Origin: Enoplolaimus lenunculus
Taxonomy: Eukaryota; Nematoda; Enoplea; Enoplida; Thoracostomopsidae
Direction: 5' to 3'
DNA: 64,000 bases
NCBI GenBank assembly: GCA_030248215.1
Contig: JASANG010001837.1
Coordinates: 1 to 64,000, forward strand
A model generated the notes under the pieces. It was not told where the DNA came from. It saw only the letters and a program-made list of their open reading frames with translations, and did no database searches. The translations under genes and the position numbers were made by a program. Below are positions 10,667 through 20,432 of this stretch, in pieces. Each line of letters begins with the position of its first letter. Within the stretch, counting starts at the first letter, position 1.

Positions 10667-11790
10667 ATCTTCTCTGTTCTGCAAGCCTCTCATCAGCGCG
10701 TTTCGAGCTCGCAGTGAATTTTCAGTTACCCTGATTGTTCTGTAGACGGGTACTTTGAGCGATGACAACGGTTTGATACAAAAGCTTACAACTGCAGCGC
10801 TGTAGCGATCCGAATAACAACGGGGGACTGATTTGGTCTCATTAGATTGTACCCCCCTGTTATTTGGTTACGGACTGTTATTTATTTTTAGCTCGCCTTC
10901 CGCCGCCCTTCGTTACTGATATATATATCCGGTATTGCAACTAACGGAAACAAAAACCGATTTTTCCGGAAACGGAAACTGATATCCGGTTACATCCTGG
11001 CAAATAGTCATCTGATATCCATACTACCCGAATATTGATAAGAACAACGCATGTCGGTACAATATATAAAGCGGGGTTGTGATGCCATCATTCAGCTAAA
11101 GGGACGTGAACTACTTCGAGTAAGCTTCCAGATGTTAAGTAACGTGATATGATCTGTTTCTGGTCAGATGCTGTGCAATGTTATACCGGTGCTTCATTTA
11201 AAAGTAACAACATGGGCCTAAACTTTCAAGTGTAAAATTCATTGGAGCTATAATCGTAAAACTTCATTAAATTGCAAATCGCCAGCAATCTTTAAAATTC
11301 TGATTTAACATCAGTCGCGGGTAAAAGGTGGGTCACGGGTAGATCTTTTTAGCGCGGGTATACCCGCGGGTAAAAAATTAATATTTGCGTGGGTAAAGCC
11401 CGGATCGGGTAAAAAATCCTTACCCACTTCCAACTCTTATTGCCTCTATACGTTCAATGAAAGTTTTGAATGAAACTTTCATTTGTCTTGTATCAAAAAT
11501 TTGAGCAATAATGCAGGTTATACTTAGGAATGTACCTTCAAAAATTAAGTATGCTTTAAAGTTTCGACTAAACTTGATTTGGTTCTGGAGTCATTTGTGC
11601 ACAACAATTAGTGATAATTGACATTTATGCACTCTAATTAGGGTTTAAGGACTCTATCCGTTTACGGACTTTTATTAAAGATACGGTTTCCTATTGATTA
11701 GGGCACAAAACGCGGCCCCCTTTCTTATTACTCCCGTCTTGTTCGGATCACTGCAGCACAAAGTAAAAATACCGAAATGATTGCGAGTGC
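10667..11790 (-). pseudogene. Orphan, transposon-split copy of Shaw exon 5 (S1)
   Basis: The segments 11790-11757 and 10797-10667 together match Shaw exon 5 over its whole length. They translate to ALAIISVFLLC and [39 protein letters not shown]. Many differences from the real exon are synonymous. A TTTTAG acceptor is kept at 11791-11796. The donor side is lost: after AACAGAGAA the sequence differs and reaches a stop. A 957-bp CTGTAG-type element (10800-11756) sits at the exon's TA. The upstream intron and the TATTCTCAAA element behind it (to 12084) were copied too. No other channel exons were found nearby, so this is a segmental duplicate of one exon rather than a second gene. Confidence 0.8.
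10800..11756 (+). mobile_element. CTGTAGTGACCC-type DNA element splitting the orphan S1 exon
   Basis: CTGTAGCGATCCGAATAAC at the left and GTTCGGATCACTGCAG at the right. Comparison with the empty site in Shaw exon 5 (GCAG-TA-CAAAG) gives exact ends and a decayed TA duplication (CG and CA). About 470 bp after 10937 are foreign to the copy at 58721 and include a CGGGTA-type end (11290-11440). Confidence 0.85.
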
Positions 11791-11863
11791 CTAAAAGATT
11801 AAAAACGATATAAAGCAAGTTGTCTATTTGATGTTTTATATTGTATTTAATTTTAGACTTTTA

Positions 11864-12084
11864 GGCCCTATATTCTCAAAAGTCTATGTCAACTATTATC
11901 AGTTAGTAATAGGTTTTCAAACTCACTACCTATTGCAATTGTTGAACTCAAAAATGATAGAACAGGAGAACAAATTATATGCGGAAATCTGTGCTGAATG
12001 TTGTGTTTGCATATTGACTCAAAAGTTATAACACCTTTGTCACCAACTGGTGACATGTGTGCTACGTACATTTGAGAATACAAG
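11864..12084 (+). mobile_element. TATTCTCAAA element, part of the exon 5 duplication
   Basis: AGGCCCTATATTCTCAAAAG to ACATTTGAGAATACAAGCC. It has the same placement relative to the orphan S1 exon as the copy at 24679 has to the real exon. Confidence 0.85.
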
Positions 12085-12446
12085 CCAAGGTTTCTAAATG
12101 CCTAAAACAGAATTTCCACAACAGAAAAATACATCTTTGAAATAAGTGGCATAAATTTTGAAGATAAACGGTTTATATAAACAAGCACAGGAAAGTGGTT
12201 GTTTTAATGAAACGGTATTCATTTTTCCGTCACATCAACTTGAATGTAGCTGTATATCCGTTTATGGTAAAAATCGGTGTCTGTTTCCGTCATACATAAA
12301 TAACACATAAATTAATTTATTTTTATGCTTACATTTAGTTTTAAATAACTTGCAGATCATTCAATTTTTTTTCAATACAGATATGCCGCAATTGTTCGAT
12401 TTGGATTAAAAATAACGACATTAACCTCTTCATTTGGTTGGAGCCA
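12085..12446. other. Gap with scattered CCGTTTCCG motifs
   Basis: TATCCGTTTATGG and TGTCTGTTTCCGTC resemble text at 10930-11000 and 12790-12840. Probably an old, unresolved repeat. Confidence 0.4.
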
Positions 12447-12689
12447 CACTGTAAATTTCAATGAGTTGATTTTAACTCAGAATGCGTTGAATAAACTCTG
12501 AGGTCTGAGCTCTGAATTACGTCTTTTAGAACTCAGAATTCTGAATTGATTGAACTCTTTCTGAGTTAATTGATCAACTAACCCAGAATTAAATCAGCTC
12601 AGAGTGAGTTACTCTTTTAACTCATAACTAACCAGAAATAACTAGTTCTCTCTCTGAGTTGATTAATCAACTCATCGGAATTTACAGTG
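12447..12689 (+). mobile_element. GAGTT foldback MITE
   Basis: CACTGTAAATTTCAATGAG to CATCGGAATTTACAGTG, full length. Confidence 0.88.
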
Positions 12690-12969
12690 CACTGTTTGTT
12701 CTGTAAAATTGAACTTAGCACGGTGATTATTAGCTTGTCTCAATTGTATTGGCTGAAGAATAACTTTTGAAGTTTTTATGCTTTAATAATATCCATTTCC
12801 CGTTTCCGTTATATATTGATCACTATCCGTTTCCGTTATTTATACTACTCGTTTACTACACGTTGGTCTCAACTAAAAGGTTTTCTCAGTTTTTTAAGTA
12901 ACCGCTGTTGTTTCTAAATTTCAAATGTTTCTTGAAAAATTTGAACAATTCTATAAAGAGTTTAGGTGA

Positions 12970-13211
12970 CACTCTAAATTCCAGTGAGTTGATTAATTAA
13001 ATCAGAGAATGAATTACTTATATCGGGTTACTTGTGGATTTCATAACAGTGAACATTGACTCACTCTGAGTTGATTTGATTCCGGATGAGCTAATTAGTT
13101 TACTCCGAATGAGTTCCACCAATTCAGAAATCTGAGTTCTGATAGACCTATTACAGACTCAGTGATTCAACTCGCACTCAATTAAAATCAATTCACTTTG
13201 AATTTACAGTG
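12970..13211 (+). mobile_element. GAGTT foldback MITE
   Basis: CACTCTAAATTCCAGTGAG to CACTTTGAATTTACAGTG, full length. Confidence 0.87.
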
Positions 13212-14267
13212 TAAGTGCTTACCAGTTTCTGAGTCGCTTTTGATATCTCGGCCGAGTTGTTTTGTTCATTCGTTCTCATCAACCGAAACAAAACATGGTC
13301 ATTTCGAAGAATTTGAATACTTAAGTCTTTATCCATGTGTAATTTCAATGTTATCTATATAATTAAAGCTGTAATGCCCCACATACTTATTTTGGGCAAC
13401 TTTCCAGCATTACATTGGTTGGAATAATTTTCTTGAGTATACAAACGTAATTGTTCTACGAAAAGAAAATCTGCATGCAGACTTTTGTGCCCTCGGTAAT
13501 TTTTGCGTATTGTGCAAAACTGGCTGCCTACTTATGAAATCGCAAGCGATCAGAATTTAAATGACGACCAGAATGTAATCTCGCGACACGACTTGGTATA
13601 TGTTTATAAGTAGATTTTGTTTATTGCAAAGATATATAATATATTTATTAATACTTGACGGTGCGTATTGCAAGAAAATTTTTTACTGGGCTAATTTTGA
13701 TATAATTTGAGAATACGAAGTCATTATTCCAATGAATACTAAGCTAAACTGAAATTTTGCTAATTTTAATTTATCATGGAATTATGTGGGAAAGTGGTTC
13801 AATATTTCAACTCAGGTTGGACTTCATCCTGAAATTCGGATATCGGAATCTCTGGATACACGTTTCGTTTCGGATACATATCTGATTACTTTCATACTCA
13901 GATATACGGGTATCCGGTGCTCATATATAGTAAAGACTCAATATTCTTAATATTACACAATTGCAAGTAGAGTCACCGCCCAAGCGTGGTGACAAAAGCA
14001 AGTATAGCAATCAATATAAACGTTTTTTCCAACCACAAATATTGTTCTGTATTTTTGACTCGATTTCTATAAAAGTTTCGCTCAACCAGTTAGTCAATCT
14101 GGAATTCTTAGCAAAGAAGGTAAGAAGATTCTCAGAAGTGGTACGGAAAAATATTCTTAGCATCGAATTCTTTTAATCCAGTTGAAAAAATTTTCGCCCA
14201 CGGGATCGAAGCGTTTCATGAGAGGGTCCACTTGTTTTGATTCAGGTCTATACAGCTCCATTCATGC
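13212..14267. other. Upstream region of the bHLH gene
   Basis: No exon with splice sites was found. ATATCGGAATC and TATCCGG motifs at 13835-13925 look like repeat debris. A promoter could not be placed. Confidence 0.4.
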
Positions 14268-14426
14268 CTGTAGCCGGCTCACTTTGCTAGCGTTGCTTAA
14301 AAAAATTTTCAGGAGGGGCAAACAAGAATTTATGATGATTTAGAAGCAAGGTTGGAATATTTTTGGGGCCAAAATTGGGTCAAGTGTGGCTGAGGCACGT
14401 CCCTGGCCCCCTCTGGTTACCGGCCC
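14268..14426 (+). mobile_element. TAGCCAGCTCACC element just upstream of the bHLH gene
   Basis: CTGTAGCCGGCTCACTTTGC to TCTGGTTACCGGCCC. It ends 77 bp before the bHLH ATG. Confidence 0.75.
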
Positions 14427-14503
14427 AGTTCCATTATGTTTATAGCTTTTTAGATTAATCACAAAATCTTAGTTGATTCTGTGGTATTATTTTAGCTATA
14501 TTA

Positions 14504-15985
14504 ATGACGTCAACCTCTCTAAGTAACCAACCATTATCTAATGACAGTTATGATGACAGCGACGATGACGTTGAAGTTGACGTCACATCAAGCGTCGAGA
14601 GTGACCAAGACCCCCCCGCAAAATCAGCTACCATTACGTCTCCCTCCATCAGCCCATACAACACTATAGCCAGGCACACCCCGGTAACGTTTTCTTCACC
14701 AGCCACTGAAACTACAATTCAGAGAACTAACCCCAGGGTGACATTTTCTTCATGTAGCCCCATAAATGCAATGTTAACCTCTTGTTGCCTGCCCGTTGTA
14801 CCTCAAAATCCAACTGTAACCAAAACCAGACGGTCTAAAATGTCTACTAGAGGGCCTCCGAGTCCGATGGAGCCTTACGTTCGAAAGCCATCCAGCAAAA
14901 GTGATAACCAATTGCGCGAGAGTACAGCTGCAATGATAAACGGGTTTAAATTTGTTCAACAGAACCGCAAAGTACAACTGCCTGGCCAACAACCGCCGAT
15001 CAGTAGCAGCCAATCAGAATTTGGCGTCAGCAATGCGTTGCTATGCAAAAGCGAATCAAATTCGACCAGTTCGAGGTCATTGTTAGGCAACAGCCAATCA
15101 GATCTCAGTGTTGCTCAACCGCTTCTAGGCAACCGCCAAACAGATTTTACAATTGCTGGACCGTTGTTAGGCAACAGCCTATCAAATTTTAACGTTTCAA
15201 GACCATTATTATGCGACAACCAATTACAGCTTTCGGTTGCTCAACCATTGCTTGACGACAACCAATCAGATGTTAGCATCACAACTCAAATAACCAGCAA
15301 CCAAAGAACGCCACACAGCATCAAATTTGGCGAAGACGCCCAAGCTCAAGCGATTCGGCTTAAAATTAACAGCCGTGAACGCAAACGTATGCATGATTTA
15401 AACAGAGCGCTAGAAGACCTACGCCGAGTTATGCCCCCAACCGCTGCAGGATGCCATGGGTCAGAGAGTAACGGAAGCGCGAGCCAGCCCTCAACGAAAA
15501 AATTATCAAAAATAGGCACTTTAGTTCACGCTAAAGACTATATTTTGTCATTGAAAGCGTCATTGGCTGAACTAAGCGCCCTGGTACAATCGTTGGAGTC
15601 TCAAAACAACATCGGACCAGTTGAAATGAGCGAAAAGTTTAATTCTAAACTACAACCCTCAGGGACCAATCACAATTCAGCTCATTGCGTTCCTGTAAAT
15701 TCAAACAAGTGTAAACTGACCAATCGTGTAACACCTGACTTGTCATTTGAAAATTCGTTAAACCCTAACTCTGTTTTGCCTGATTTATCAGGTCATCCTG
15801 TGCCAGCTATACCTTTTATTCCCCTTCTACCACCGATTTTATCCTTACCAGAATTAGGAACACGCTACAGTGATATGGTGAAGCTAATGCAACTTGCACC
15901 CAATCAGAGTCAGCAGATGGTTCCGACACTTCGGGCAAACCTAAACCTAGCCAATAACGGGCCAAATTTTGAACCTGCAGGATAA
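14504..15985 (+). CDS. Olig-family-like bHLH transcription factor
   Basis: This is an uninterrupted 493-residue open frame from ATG to TAA. Residues about 285-365 form a class A bHLH domain. The basic region reads [16 protein letters not shown], with E292 and the surrounding arginines that contact an E-box, and helix 2 has [18 protein letters not shown]. This matches the Olig/BHLHE22-23 group best, in particular the [13 protein letters not shown] signature of Olig. The loop is longer than usual for the group by about 13 residues and is rich in Ser and Gly. An acidic patch ([14 protein letters not shown]) lies near the N terminus. Residues 179-262 are six imperfect 14-residue repeats of the type [14 protein letters not shown]. 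The C-terminal 120 residues are low complexity. A TTTTAG just before the ATG could be a splice acceptor, so an upstream exon is possible. A nuclear, probably neural, DNA-binding role is inferred from the family. The exact orthology is open. Confidence 0.85.
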   Translation: MTSTSLSNQPLSNDSYDDSDDDVEVDVTSSVESDQDPPAKSATITSPSISPYNTIARHTPVTFSSPATETTIQRTNPRVTFSSCSPINAMLTSCCLPVVPQNPTVTKTRRSKMSTRGPPSPMEPYVRKPSSKSDNQLRESTAAMINGFKFVQQNRKVQLPGQQPPISSSQSEFGVSNALLCKSESNSTSSRSLLGNSQSDLSVAQPLLGNRQTDFTIAGPLLGNSLSNFNVSRPLLCDNQLQLSVAQPLLDDNQSDVSITTQITSNQRTPHSIKFGEDAQAQAIRLKINSRERKRMHDLNRALEDLRRVMPPTAAGCHGSESNGSASQPSTKKLSKIGTLVHAKDYILSLKASLAELSALVQSLESQNNIGPVEMSEKFNSKLQPSGTNHNSAHCVPVNSNKCKLTNRVTPDLSFENSLNPNSVLPDLSGHPVPAIPFIPLLPPILSLPELGTRYSDMVKLMQLAPNQSQQMVPTLRANLNLANNGPNFEPAG

Positions 15986-16081
15986 ATTGCAGGCAGGAGT
16001 ACCAAGTGGATTGGTATTGGTGGGATCTTTCATTGAAGCAAACGCATAAAATATCAATTTTAAAACGGCATAAAGAATTTG
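15986..16081 (+). other. Presumed 3' UTR start of the bHLH gene
   Basis: Follows the stop codon directly. GCATAAAATATC is the nearest thing to a poly(A) signal. A MITE follows at once. Confidence 0.35.
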
Positions 16082-16292
16082 GGCCAATGTAAAGAACAGG
16101 GGCGGAGCAGTATTATAAGCATATTCCTAATCTTAAGAGCCTAAGTCTAAGGCTAAGCCTAAGCGTAAAAGTGAACATGTTCCTAAGCCTAAACCTAAGA
16201 CTAAATCCAAGTAAAAAAATTTGGTCTAAAGCGTAAGCTTACTCTATTGCAGTCCCACAGAAAAACGTTCCGCCCCTTATTTTTACATGGGC
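16082..16292 (-). mobile_element. GGCC-type MITE with perfect 8-bp duplication
   Basis: GGCCAATGTAAAGAACAGGG to CTTATTTTTACATGGGCC, flanked on both sides by AGAATTTG. This is the best copy for defining the element ends. It starts 97 bp after the bHLH stop codon. Confidence 0.9.
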
Positions 16293-16354
16293 CAGAATTT
16301 GTTAACGATTATTGATTAACAACGGATGTGTAACTGACAAAAATTAGCACGAAT

Positions 16355-16560
16355 TGGTACCAGACTCACAGCGGCAGATTTAGAAATTTCTGACGGGTGG
16401 GTGGGCTGGCAAAAGTTATGAAACACAATTTTTACTGTATGGTATGTGCCAATTTTCGGAAAAGAATTAACGTGATGCACGGACTTTACCATTTAATGAC
16501 AAAAAATTTCTAACGGGGGGCACACGCCCTCGCCCTACTCTGCATCCGCTAGTGGATGGA
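16355..16560 (+). mobile_element. Possible hAT-like AGCGGCAGATTTAG element
   Basis: CTCACAGCGGCAGATTTAG at the left and CTGCATCCGCTAGTG at the right are loosely inverted. AAATTTCTGACGGGTGGG recurs inside as AAATTTCTAACGGGGGGC. Only one copy is visible. Confidence 0.35.
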
Positions 16561-16692
16561 CTTAATAGCTGAACGCTATCTGTCAGGTTGCAACCGGAGG
16601 GAATCCTCCAGATCTGGCAAATCGATCTCTGGTTCCAGCTACGTTAGCATTTCTGCTGCATGTCTGGCAATTTGTCGTTTCTTAACATTTTT

Positions 16693-16860
16693 GGCCCATT
16701 TAAAAACCTGCAGTAAAGTAAAGCTTAACTTATAGATAAAATTTTTTGCATAGACATAATAAATTTAGGTTTACATATTAGCTCAGTGTTACGCTAAGGC
16801 TTAGGCTCAGGCTTAAGAATACGTTTATACTACTGTTACGACCCTGTTCTATACATTGGT
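16693..16860 (+). mobile_element. GGCC-type MITE, diverged
   Basis: GGCCCATTTAAAAACCTGC to CCTGTTCTATACATTGG, with a few hexamers near the 3' side. Confidence 0.7.
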
Positions 16861-16970
16861 CGCTTTCCAGCGGGCAAACGATCCGTCTTTGGCTGGTTGC
16901 TGCAACGGTTTTCAATTTGCTAATATTAACCAATAATCTGTTATGTTTTGGCAAAAACGATCATCTTATT

Positions 16971-17315
16971 GGCCCATGTTACTTTAAGGGGCATCCAGGT
17001 TTCTGGTGGGCCTATGAAAGAGTAGGTTTAGATTCTAGATAACATTTTTTGCTTAAGCATAGGCTTAGGCTTAGGAACACATTTTTGCAACGCTTAGGCT
17101 TAAGAAATACGCTTTTTCTACTGTTTCTTGTTTATGAAATTTTGTACATTTTTGTACAACTTCGCCGGTTCAAAATCACGACTTACGATTCAAGTTAGGC
17201 TTTGCTAGTTACAGGTTAAGCATTACGCTTAGGCATTAAGTATACGATTTGGCTTAGGTTTTCGTTTAGCAATATGCTATACTACAGTTCCGGTTCTGTT
17301 GTATATATTTGGGCC
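16971..17315 (+). mobile_element. GGCC-type MITE, ACTTTAAGG sub-family, interrupted
   Basis: Starts GGCCCATGTTACTTTAAGGG and ends TTCTGTTGTATATATTTGGG. About 60 bp of unrelated sequence (near 17130-17195) divides two hexamer-bearing halves. It may be two truncated elements side by side. Confidence 0.6.
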
Positions 17316-17457
17316 AATAACCTAATTTTGTTTGTCCTCGTGCTCCAGTTATTACCACATCCGGTTGTATCATGTCCTTTTGGTTTTAGGCCTTTGATCA
17401 CGAATTCACCGTATAATACTTGAAATCAGTTTTGTTACTGTCTTCAATAAGGTTACT

Positions 17458-17904
17458 GGCCCATGATACTTTAAGGCGCGTCCAGGTTTCTGGTGGGTCT
17501 ATAAAAGAGTAGGTTTAGATTCTAGATTACAATTTTATGCTTAGGCTTAGGCTTAGGCTTAGGCTTAGGCTTTAAGGTTACTGGCCCATGCTACTTTAAG
17601 GCGCGTCCAGGTTTCTGGTGGGTCTATAAAAGAGTAGGTTTAGATTCTAGATTACATTTTTTTGCTTAGGCTTAGGCTTAGGCATAGGCTTAGGCTTTAA
17701 GGTTACTGGCCCATGATACTTTAAGGCGTGTCCAAGTTTCTGGTGAGTCTGTAACAGAGTAGGTTTAGATTCTAGATTACAATTTTTGCTTAGGCTTAGG
17801 TTTAGGCTTAGGCTTTAGGAACTCATTTATGCAACGCTTAGGCTTAGGCTTTGGCTTAGGAATACTCTTCATCTACTGTTACGCCCCTTAAAGTAACATT
17901 GGCC
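17458..17904 (+). mobile_element. GGCC-type MITE, 5' part present three times in tandem
   Basis: The segment from GGCCCATGATACTTTAAGG to the hexamers repeats at 17458, 17583 and 17708 (period about 125 bp). Only the last has a 3' end (CCCCTTAAAGTAACATTGGCC, ends 17904). The joining sequence TTTAAGGTTACT is the same at each junction. Confidence 0.85.
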
Positions 17905-18018
17905 AGGTTACTTCATCTCAGACAAATAATAAATGTGAAACTGTATTGATCACCAGTTATAGTAATAGATTTTTAATCAACCCAACCACTGTGAGAGATG
18001 TTAAATCTGTCATTCAGC

Positions 18019-18181
18019 GGCCCAATTAAACGAGCAGCGGGCGGAACTTTTTTCCGCCGGACCGCAATAAAGTATGCTTTAGACTAATTTTTTTGCTTAT
18101 GTTAAAGATATAAAGGTCATTTTTACGCTTTGGCTTAGGAATATGCTATGCTACTGTTACGCCCTGTTCTTTACATTGGCC
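18019..18181 (+). mobile_element. GGCC-type MITE, diverged
   Basis: GGCCCAATTAAACGAGCAGC to CCCTGTTCTTTACATTGGCC, with a single clear TTAGG motif. Confidence 0.7.
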
Positions 18182-18303
18182 AATTATTCGTAGAGGCACG
18201 GTAAATTGTGACTCAATAACTATTGTTTTACACTTGGAACCTCATGGGGCTTAGGTTCAAAAATCACACTGGACTTTTCACCAACTTTGTTGCTTTGTGT
18301 TAA

Positions 18304-18700
18304 CAACATTAAAATGATTCACACCAGGGTTCAAACGGAAATCCGCTTCCGGCTAAAATTAAGATTAAATTTGCATTCCGATTCCGATTTCGACTGAGTG
18401 CTATTCCGAATGTTAATATCGTAAGTTAGATACAAACTATTGTTACTGAAAATGTAAACAATAATATATACATACTGGCATATGGCGACAAAAGTAATAC
18501 ACTTACTTTTAATGGTATAACTAAAACTTAAATTCTGATTCCGATTCCAGTTCCGATAAATAAATTTGATTCCGTTTCCGTTTCCGCTTCCGAGAAAATA
18601 TAGTTCCGGTTGAAACCTTGGTTTACACCATGCCACATGGTGGGATATATTTCTTTGGAAGTTTCTAAAGAAACCAGAAAAAATACATTTTACAGTATTT
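18304..18700 (-). mobile_element. hAT-like CCAGGGTTCCAAC composite element, inverted
   Basis: Core CCAGGGTTCAAACGG to CCGGTTGAAACCTTGG. The shared outer 60 bp read AAACCAGAAAAAATACATTT. It has an internal deletion against the copy at 8745. Confidence 0.7.
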
Positions 18701-18994
18701 AAAATAACCTAAAATGATCCTAAAGTTAAAAAAATTCCTATTTTCTTTGTATTTTTGAAAATCTAATGCAAACAAAATGGTATTGTTTCATATAAATATT
18801 TAGACCCGACAAACCTGCATCGGATGCCGAATGGCAGGCGAAGCGAAAATGGTCATGGGGGCGCCGTTTGTCTCTCACCCAAAGCTGCGTTGGTGTCATC
18901 GTTATCGGTATCTTGCTTTCATAAAACACGGCTGGGTATAAGAATATATGACATACATACTTAAATATGTGTATATGTAGATATGGATATATAT

Positions 18995-19253
18995 GTCGTA
19001 GGCCAATCTGTTATTCAGGCCAGTTACCAATTGACCTAGGCCAGTTTGCTCTTCTGAGCAAATAGCAGATACGCCAACAGTATTGTAAAACCAACGCTGA
19101 TTGGTTGACGGTATTGAGTCTGTCCAAATAATCAAATCTGATTGGTTTATAAGTATAATAGCAGTTCAGCGTAGGCGTCATTGCTATTACACAAAATAGT
19201 AGATTGGGCTAGGCCAATTAGTAATTGGTCTGAATAGCAGATTGGCCTACGAC
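18995..19253 (+). mobile_element. CCAATCTG MITE
   Basis: Long inverted ends (about 38 bp): GTCGTAGGCCAATCTGTTAT and ATAGCAGATTGGCCTACGAC. The middle has AACGCTGATTGGTTGACGG. Non-coding. Confidence 0.88.
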
Positions 19254-19733
19254 ATATACATTGATATGTGTGTAAATATATATAATATATAAATATATAA
19301 ATATATATATTTACACTCATATCTATATATAACAGTACAGTGAATATCAAACTATGGCAATAAGATTTCTGCGTTTTGTATAATTATGTGAATAAAGCAA
19401 CTATTGTTAACTGCAATTTTATTATTAATCAAAAATCAAATGACAATGGCTTTATAAAATTAAAATCTTAACGTAAAAATCGCTAATTTCATAGCTTTTC
19501 AAGCTTCCGTACGCCGTTACAGCAGGAAACAAAATGAAACGTATATCGTAAATTCAACGTTAACGTTCAGGCTTACAAATTTAAGCGTAATTTTAAACCG
19601 ATTCGTTACCCAAACTTGAAACTGTAAAACTCAACGGCTCTCAGTGTAAAACAAGCCAAAATTATAAATATCAACTTTGAACTTAAGTTTATTAAGTTTC
19701 AAAGTTTTGCCTGCGTCTATACTAAATTCTAGA

Positions 19734-19949
19734 GCCATATTCTCAAAATGTGTATAGCAACTATTTATCAGTTCGGTTTTCAAACTCACAAACTATTGCA
19801 GTTGTTTAAGTCAAAATTGGTAAAAGAGTAGAGCAAATCATTTTGTATAAAATTTGTTGAATTTTGAGACTGCGCATTCACTAGTTTAAAAATTACAACA
19901 CTTTGTCACAAACTGGTGATAGATGCTACACGCATTTGAGAATACAGGC
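19734..19949 (+). mobile_element. TATTCTCAAA element
   Basis: GCCATATTCTCAAAATGTG to CGCATTTGAGAATACAGGC, full length. Confidence 0.82.
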
Positions 19950-20157
19950 TCTTAATTCAGAAATAGACTTGAACAAACAATGATATTAAAATTACGCACG
20001 AATCCCTACGTTCTCAGCCCTAAATTGGCCAAAACAACGATCCATGTAAGTAAACTAAAATTAGTTCAAGCTTAAATTCTAGGCCTACGACTTCAACGCT
20101 AACCCTAAAACCAAGAACAAGCATTGATTATTCATTATTAAAGGCCAAAATATCGTT

Positions 20158-20432
20158 TTACAGTCCACCCAAACCAGCTGACATTGTCCTGTAAGATTTG
20201 CCTTGAAAATGTGAGGTCGAAATTCGTCGATTTTCCCTCGAAGACGCGTTGCCTGCGCCAGACGCTGCTCCAGAAGACTGTGGATTCACAAGCTCCATGC
20301 GTCGTTTACGTGGCATTTTCTCACGCGCTTGGCAATGGGAATAGAACATGGCAAAATTGCTCACTATCACAGGTACCGGTAAAGCTATCGTGAGCACTCC
20401 AGTAAGAGCACAGGCGCTGCCGACAAGCATTC
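20158..20432 (-). CDS. Shaw: Shaw exon 8 (S6 and C-terminal tail)
   Basis: The exon encodes [20 protein letters not shown] with [16 protein letters not shown], so S6 with the PVP hinge is complete. A basic stretch (KMPRKRR) and a tail of about 45 residues follow, ending MSAGLGGL and a TAA. The acceptor is GTTTATTTCACAG. The acceptor and the first part of the exon recur twice more in the intron upstream. Confidence 0.93.

Noticed and set aside
10667-11790. A second working Shaw channel gene
   Set aside because: Only one exon copy is present, its donor is lost, it is split by a transposon, and no T1 or pore exon lies nearby.
14774-15013. 79-codon antisense frame inside the bHLH gene
   Set aside because: Shadow of the real frame.
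2298-17904. TTAGGC runs as an internal telomere or chromosome fusion point
   Set aside because: The hexamers are short, imperfect and always inside MITE ends, so they do not mark a fused telomere.
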